This document shows, in pieces, positions 7,180 to 10,783 of a stretch of DNA of 10,783 nucleotides. Under the pieces are notes generated by a model, which saw nothing but the letters and a program-made list of their open reading frames with translations, was not told the DNA's origin and did no database searches. The DNA lies in NCBI GenBank assembly GCA_958415245.1, contig CATYYP010000037.1:1-10783 (forward strand), in the 5' to 3' direction. Position 1 is the stretch's first letter. Each line of letters starts with the position of its first letter. Origin of the DNA: Schaalia odontolytica. Its GTDB lineage: Bacteria; Actinomycetota; Actinomycetes; Actinomycetales; Actinomycetaceae. The position numbers were made by a program, and so were the translations under genes.

Positions 7180-9159
7180 TCAGCGCTTGCGCGTGCCGAA
7201 GATGGAGCGGGTGATCTCGCGGCCGGCGGTGCGCAGGACGGACCCGAGGACGTTTTCGACCTGGCGGGTGCGGCGTTCGGCGGCGCGCTGGCGGGCGGCC
7301 TCCTCCTTCTCCTGCTGCTTCTCGACCTGGCGGCGCAGCTTCTCCATTTCCTTCTGGCGAGCAGCCTCTTCCTTGGCGGCGGCCTTCTCGGCCTCCTTGG
7401 CGGCGCGCTCGGCTTCCTTCTCGGCCTCCTTTTGCAGGCGTTCGGCCTCCTTGGCGGCCTCTTCCTGGGCGATGGCTTCCTCGCGGGCTGCCTGTGCATC
7501 GGCTGCGCGGCGCTCGAGCTTCTCCTCGGCGGAGTCCGGGTTCACGGCGTCGCGGTAGCGGCCCATGATGACGCTGGACTGGTTGATGCGCGCGACCGTG
7601 TCGGCGGACGCGGGGCCCATGACGGAGGCGGGCGCCCAGATGCCGACCGGGGTGACCGGGGTGGGGTTACCCTTCGGATCCAGGACGGTCACGACGGCCT
7701 CGCCGGTGCCCAGGGTCGTGAGGACCTCGTCGAGCTCGAGGGACGTCTTCGGGAAGGTCTGGACCGTGGCCTTGAGCTTCTTGAAGTCGTCCGGCGTGGA
7801 GGCGCGCAGGCCATGCTGGATGCGCGAACCGAGCTGGGCCAGGACGTCGGAGGGGATGTCCTTGGGGGTCTGCGTCACGAAGACGACGCCCACGCCCTTG
7901 GAGCGGATGAGGCGCACGGTCTGGACGACCTGACGCTCGAACTCCTTGGTGGCGTCCGCAAACAGCAGGTGCGCCTCGTCGAAGAAGAACACCAGCTTGG
8001 GGCGCTCGACGTCGCCGACCTCGGGCAGGGTGGAGAAGAGGTTGGCGAGCAGGAACATGATGACGGCGCTGACCAGCGCCGGGCGCGTCGAGATGTCGCC
8101 GACGCCGAGCAGGGAGATGATGCCGCGGCCGGTCGAATCCATGCGCATGAGGTCGGCTGTGTCGAAGCCGGGGGCGCCGAAGAACTGGCCGCCGCCCTGG
8201 GACTCGAGCGCGGTCAGGGCGCGCAGGATGACGCCGGCGGTGGCCTTGGAGACGCCGCCGATCGTGGCCAGCTCGTCCTTGCCCTCATCCGAGGTCAGGA
8301 AGGAGATGACGGCGCGCAGGTCGGGCAGGTCGATAAGCTCGAGGCCCTGTCCGTCCGCCCACGCGAAGATCAGCTGGAGGGCCTGCTCCTGCGTGGTGTT
8401 GAGGGCAAGCGCACGGGCGAGCAGGATCGGACCGAAGTCGGAGATCTGAGCGCGCACGGGCACGCCCGGGAACTGCGAATCGGCGCCGCCCAGGCTCAGC
8501 AGCTCGATCGGGAACGAGGCGGACGCCCAGTCCTGCCCGTTGGCCGCGGTGCGGCTCAGGAGCTTCTCGGAGCTGGCGCCGGCCTCGGCCAGACCCGTCA
8601 GGTCGCCCTTAACGTCGCACAGGAGGACGGAGGAGCCGTTCGCGGACAGCCCCTCGGCGAGGAGCTGGAGGGTACGGGTCTTACCCGTGCCCGTCGCGCC
8701 GGCGACCAGGAGGTGGCGGTTGAACATGGGCAGCGGCATCTTCGCGCTCACGCCGGGCACGCGCGCACCGTTGTCAATGAGCGTGCCGATCGTGACCGCG
8801 GGGACCTCCCAGGAGTAGGCGCCCTGGATCTGAGTAGCGAAAGCCGACAGTTCGCCGCTGGGGGCCGGGGACGAGGCCTGGGCGGCAGGCGCTTCGGCTG
8901 CGGGGGCCTCGGGTGCCGGTGCGGCCTCGGCGGCCTCCACCTGGGTGCGCAGCGCGTCGGCCGTCGCGCGGGCGGCTTCCGCCTGCTGGGTCTCGGCCTC
9001 GGCTGCGGCGGCAGGTGCCTCTGCGGCCGAGCCCCCCTTTGCTTCAAGCTGAAGACGCAGGGCTTCGGCCTTCGCGCGGGCGGCCTCAGCCTCGGCGGCC
9101 TTCGCGGCTGCTTCCGCCGCGGCGAGCTGCGCCTTGAGGTCCTCGATGTTCTCGCTCAT
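7180..9159 (-). CDS. HerA-like DUF853 P-loop ATPase with coiled-coil tails
   Basis: This is a 659-residue cytoplasmic ATPase of the HerA/FtsK superfamily, close to the DUF853 family that includes E. coli YjgR. Its role is poorly defined, with DNA or protein translocation usually suggested. Walker A is GATGTGKT at 154-161, followed by the family block CDVKGDLTG (181-189). Walker B is LVFFFDEAH at 389-397, and VTQTPKDIPSDVLAQLGSR (428-446) is a hallmark of the family. Around the core lie an Ala/Glu-rich predicted coiled coil (about 4-78), an Ala-Pro linker (79-100) and a long highly charged coiled coil (about 544-631), with the tail ending VLRTAGREITRSIFGTRKR. The E. coli relative, as I remember it, is about 500 residues, so the flanking coiled coils add considerable length. 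The frame is open to 9312, but the ATG at 9159 has AAAGG at proper distance and begins the coiled coil. It is divergent from comEA. Confidence 0.9.
   Translation of the reverse strand: MSENIEDLKAQLAAAEAAAKAAEAEAARAKAEALRLQLEAKGGSAAEAPAAAAEAETQQAEAARATADALRTQVEAAEAAPAPEAPAAEAPAAQASSPAPSGELSAFATQIQGAYSWEVPAVTIGTLIDNGARVPGVSAKMPLPMFNRHLLVAGATGTGKTRTLQLLAEGLSANGSSVLLCDVKGDLTGLAEAGASSEKLLSRTAANGQDWASASFPIELLSLGGADSQFPGVPVRAQISDFGPILLARALALNTTQEQALQLIFAWADGQGLELIDLPDLRAVISFLTSDEGKDELATIGGVSKATAGVILRALTALESQGGGQFFGAPGFDTADLMRMDSTGRGIISLLGVGDISTRPALVSAVIMFLLANLFSTLPEVGDVERPKLVFFFDEAHLLFADATKEFERQVVQTVRLIRSKGVGVVFVTQTPKDIPSDVLAQLGSRIQHGLRASTPDDFKKLKATVQTFPKTSLELDEVLTTLGTGEAVVTVLDPKGNPTPVTPVGIWAPASVMGPASADTVARINQSSVIMGRYRDAVNPDSAEEKLERRAADAQAAREEAIAQEEAAKEAERLQKEAEKEAERAAKEAEKAAAKEEAARQKEMEKLRRQVEKQQEKEEAARQRAAERRTRQVENVLGSVLRTAGREITRSIFGTRKR
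7267..7530 (-). repeat. low-complexity Ala/Glu/Lys coiled-coil coding repeat
   Basis: This stretch of the ATPase gene is built from degenerate repeats of a short KEAE/AAKEAEKA-like unit (residues about 544-631), visible in DNA as recurring GCGGCCTCCTT and CTCGGCCTCCTT on the plus strand. Such DNA can vary in copy number by slippage. The reading frame is intact here. Confidence 0.6.
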
Positions 9160-9179
9160 GGTGTGGCCTTTCGGCTCTG

Positions 9180-9192
9180 GGCGCAGTGCGCC
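9180..9192 (-). promoter_or_regulatory. palindrome at the predicted DUF853 gene transcription start
   Basis: GGCGCA (9180-9185) and TGCGCC (9187-9192) form a perfect 6-bp inverted repeat with one central base. A minus-strand -10-like TACAGT lies immediately upstream (plus 9193-9198), which would place the start inside the palindrome near 9186. It could be an operator half-site pair or a short leader hairpin. No good -35 is visible. Confidence 0.3.
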
Positions 9193-9274
9193 ACTGTACT
9201 TCGACGTTACCGGAACAGTATCCCCTGGGACCGCAGTCCCATGCGAGTTATGCGGGGTGGGTCGGATGTGGGAT

Positions 9275-9313
9275 TCGTCCACAACCCCCACGCGCGCGTC
9301 GCAGTTATCCACA
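9275..9313 (+). promoter_or_regulatory. DnaA-box pair upstream of comEA
   Basis: TTATCCACA at 9305-9313 is a perfect match to the classical DnaA box. TCGTCCACA at 9275-9283 differs by one base from TTGTCCACA, a form common in high-GC actinobacteria. Both face the same way and start exactly 30 bp apart. They overlap or abut an AACCCC (9283-9288) / GGGGTT (9314-9319) inverted pair. The sites may regulate comEA or titrate DnaA. They could also be bound by a different factor. Confidence 0.45.
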
Positions 9314-9353
9314 GGGGTTCGTTTTCATGTGTCCTCCTGGCGTTCGCCGGGGT

Positions 9354-9366
9354 TAGCGTGCTGGCA
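9354..9366 (+). promoter_or_regulatory. candidate leaderless -10 of comEA
   Basis: TAGCGT at 9354-9359 matches TAnnnT and ends six bases before the comEA ATG, which would put the transcription start at or next to the A of the start codon. No Shine-Dalgarno sequence sits at usable distance (the nearest GGGG ends 13 bases upstream). No convincing -35 is seen. This arrangement is typical of leaderless actinobacterial genes. Confidence 0.45.
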
Positions 9367-10094
9367 TGAACGTGTCACGATGGTTGGCTCGTCGGCGCAT
9401 GGCGGCGCTGACGAAAGCCGTGTACGACAGTGCCCTCACTGAGGACGATGAACCCCCCGAGCCGAGCCTCGCCCGCCTCCTACCCGGAGGAGCGAGCGTG
9501 GCCGCGCTCATCGTCGTGGTCGCCCTGATTGCGGCCGTGGGGGTGTGGAGGCACGCGGCGGCACGAGAGCACACCCAAGCCCTCGCCCAATCCTCCTCCG
9601 AGCGAGAAGAGAGCGAGGCCGCGGCAGACGCGACAGGCCCGTCCCCATCCGTACCCGCATCAGCAGGGGAGCGCACCGACGATGTCGTCGTCTACGTCTC
9701 CGGCGCCGTCGCATCCCCGGGAGTGCTCACTCTGCCCGCCTCTTCCCGAGTCATCGACGCCATCACGGCGGCGGGAGGCGCAACGCCCGAGGCCGACCTG
9801 GAATCGATCAACCTCGCCCGACTTCTCGTCGATGGGGAACAGATCCGGGTCGGCGTTGTCGGGGAATCGCCACCAGCAGCCTCCGAGGCGGGCACACCTG
9901 CGGGGACGTGCGTCCGACTGGCCACAGCCACCGAGGCCGAGCTCCAGACCCTGCCCGGCATCGGCCCGGCACTCGCCACACGCATCATCTCTTACCGGGC
10001 CACCCACCCTCGCCTGTCCACCGTCGAGGAACTCGACGATGTGCCGGGAATCGGCCCGTCCCTCATTGAGAAGATTCGGCCGGGTGTGTGCTGA
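9366..10094 (+). CDS. comEA: ComEA-type DNA-uptake receptor
   Basis: This 242-residue membrane-anchored protein would bind incoming double-stranded DNA at the cell surface and hand it to ComEC. A short basic cytoplasmic N-terminus is followed by one transmembrane helix at about 43-61 and a disordered Ser/Glu/Ala linker (65-105). An SLBB domain spans about 107-162 (VVVYVSGAV..SPGV.. to INLARLLVDGEQIRV). A pair of helix-hairpin-helix motifs spans about 183-242, with LPGIGPALA at 196-204 and VPGIGPSL at 226-233. The usual VNINTA lead-in is VRLATA here. The only cysteines are Cys182 and Cys242, just before and at the end of the HhH module. The ATG at 9366 is the first in the frame and appears leaderless. 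The stop overlaps the comEC start (TGATG), implying coupled translation. Confidence 0.92.
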   Translation: MNVSRWLARRRMAALTKAVYDSALTEDDEPPEPSLARLLPGGASVAALIVVVALIAAVGVWRHAAAREHTQALAQSSSEREESEAAADATGPSPSVPASAGERTDDVVVYVSGAVASPGVLTLPASSRVIDAITAAGGATPEADLESINLARLLVDGEQIRVGVVGESPPAASEAGTPAGTCVRLATATEAELQTLPGIGPALATRIISYRATHPRLSTVEELDDVPGIGPSLIEKIRPGVC

Positions 10095-10783
10095 TGAGTG
10101 ACACCCAATGCGCTCCTCGCATGATCGACCTGCGCCTCGCGCCCGCAGCCACCGGCACCTGGGCCGCCACCTGGTGGGCGACAGGCCACCCAGCTCAATG
10201 GGCATGGATTGGAGCGTGCGCCCTCGTCGCGCTCGGATGCGTCACCTCCTACGCGCGCTCACAACGAGGCCGGAAGACACCCAGACACGCCCTCACCCCG
10301 CCCCGGTCCGCTCGCCTCGGCCTCGCACTCCTCCTCGCCTGTGTGGCTTGCGCGCTCGCGGTCGGATCCACCGCCCGTCGACAATACGACGCCGACCCAG
10401 CCCACCGCGACTCCGGCCCCATCCACGCGCGCGTCGTCCTCCAAGCCGACCCAGCCCCGCCCTCGTCCGGATTCTCAGCGACACGAAGCGCCCGCGCGCG
10501 CATCGAGGCCGTCTCCGTGGGGGAGGAGTGGCAACCCGCGAACGCCACCGCACTCGTGCGCGCGCCCGGGTGGCAGGACGCCTCGCGAGGAGACGTCTAC
10601 GAGGTCTGGGGAAGTCTCGACGCGACCTTTGCAGCAGACGCACCATCGGTGGGCACCATACGCGTCAGGCGTGCCCAGCTCATCGCCAGGCCCGGTGGCC
10701 TGTCTGCCTGGATGCGCTCCACCCACCGGGCCTTCGCCCACGCATGCGCTCCACTGCCCAGGGACGCACGCTCCCTCGTCCCC
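10094..10783 (+). CDS. comEC: ComEC/Rec2 DNA channel protein, 5' part only
   Basis: The frame is open from the ATG at 10094 to the window edge, giving the first 230 residues of a protein whose family members usually have several hundred more. ComEC forms the inner-membrane channel that passes one DNA strand into the cytoplasm. Visible are IDLRLAPAATGTWAATWW (11-28), a usual actinobacterial ComEC beginning, then transmembrane segments at about 16-30, 34-54 and 74-94. A beta-rich soluble region follows at about 108-198, fitting the DUF4131/OB-like N-terminal loop. ARSLVP at the edge fits the start of the main Competence domain. The start overlaps the comEA stop by one base in TGATG, and no separate Shine-Dalgarno is evident, so translational coupling is likely. 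An ATG at 10121 is a less likely alternative. The channel core and any C-terminal metallo-beta-lactamase-like domain lie outside. Confidence 0.88.
   Translation, partial: MSDTQCAPRMIDLRLAPAATGTWAATWWATGHPAQWAWIGACALVALGCVTSYARSQRGRKTPRHALTPPRSARLGLALLLACVACALAVGSTARRQYDADPAHRDSGPIHARVVLQADPAPPSSGFSATRSARARIEAVSVGEEWQPANATALVRAPGWQDASRGDVYEVWGSLDATFAADAPSVGTIRVRRAQLIARPGGLSAWMRSTHRAFAHACAPLPRDARSLVP

Noticed and set aside
9160..9312. Upstream extension of the DUF853 ATPase by 51 residues
   Set aside because: The added segment is non-repetitive, has no family likeness and covers the divergent promoter region. The ATG at 9159 has a good ribosome-binding site.
9275..9313. Replication origin
   Set aside because: Only one perfect and one near DnaA box are present, with no AT-rich unwinding region and no dnaA, dnaN or rpmH neighbour.
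7432..9369. 645-codon open frame on the plus strand opposite the DUF853 ATPase gene
   Set aside because: Antisense shadow of a well-supported gene. The translation is Gly/Arg/Leu-rich without family motifs and would overlap the comEA start.

Overview
The window is a high-GC (roughly two thirds G+C by eye) actinobacterial chromosome segment. The gene content, the archaeal-like 'type 2' valyl-tRNA synthetase, the DUF853 ATPase and the ComEA/ComEC proteins fit a member of the Actinomycetaceae (Actinomyces/Schaalia-like). That placement is inferred from protein character, not from a search. I see no rRNA, tRNA, insertion sequence, prophage or CRISPR array.

Layout, left to right. Positions 60-290 (minus) hold a small acidic orphan protein with an antitoxin-like C-terminal tail. 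A perfect 16-bp-stem terminator at 383-418 ends valS (minus, 432-3143). A 223-bp divergent intergenic region separates valS from an M20-family metallopeptidase (plus, 3367-4719). A two-tier hairpin at 4724-4763 lies between the convergent peptidase and a NhaC/YuiF-type membrane transporter (minus, 4786-6150). Pyrroline-5-carboxylate reductase proC (minus, 6223-7029) lies just upstream of the transporter and may be co-transcribed with it. A second two-tier hairpin at 7112-7161, sharing a 17-nt block with the first, closes a HerA-type DUF853 ATPase with coiled-coil tails (minus, 7180-9159). A 206-bp divergent region then leads into comEA (plus, 9366-10094) and the overlapping 5' part of comEC, which runs off the window (plus, 10094-10783).

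Functionally this is mostly housekeeping and metabolism: translation (ValS), peptide turnover (M20), proline synthesis (ProC) with an amino-acid/cation transporter, and a DNA-uptake locus (ComEA as DNA receptor, ComEC as channel). Several of the longest apparent open frames begin too far upstream. I moved the starts of valS, the peptidase and the DUF853 ATPase inward on the basis of ribosome-binding sites and conserved protein starts. comEC has no stop inside the window and is easily missed.

No clear new system is present. The most interesting signals are in the comEA upstream region: a perfect DnaA-box match, a near-match 30 bp away, and a -10-like element placed for leaderless transcription. 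ComEA itself has only two cysteines, which exactly bracket its DNA-binding module. ProC has an altered substrate-loop motif.
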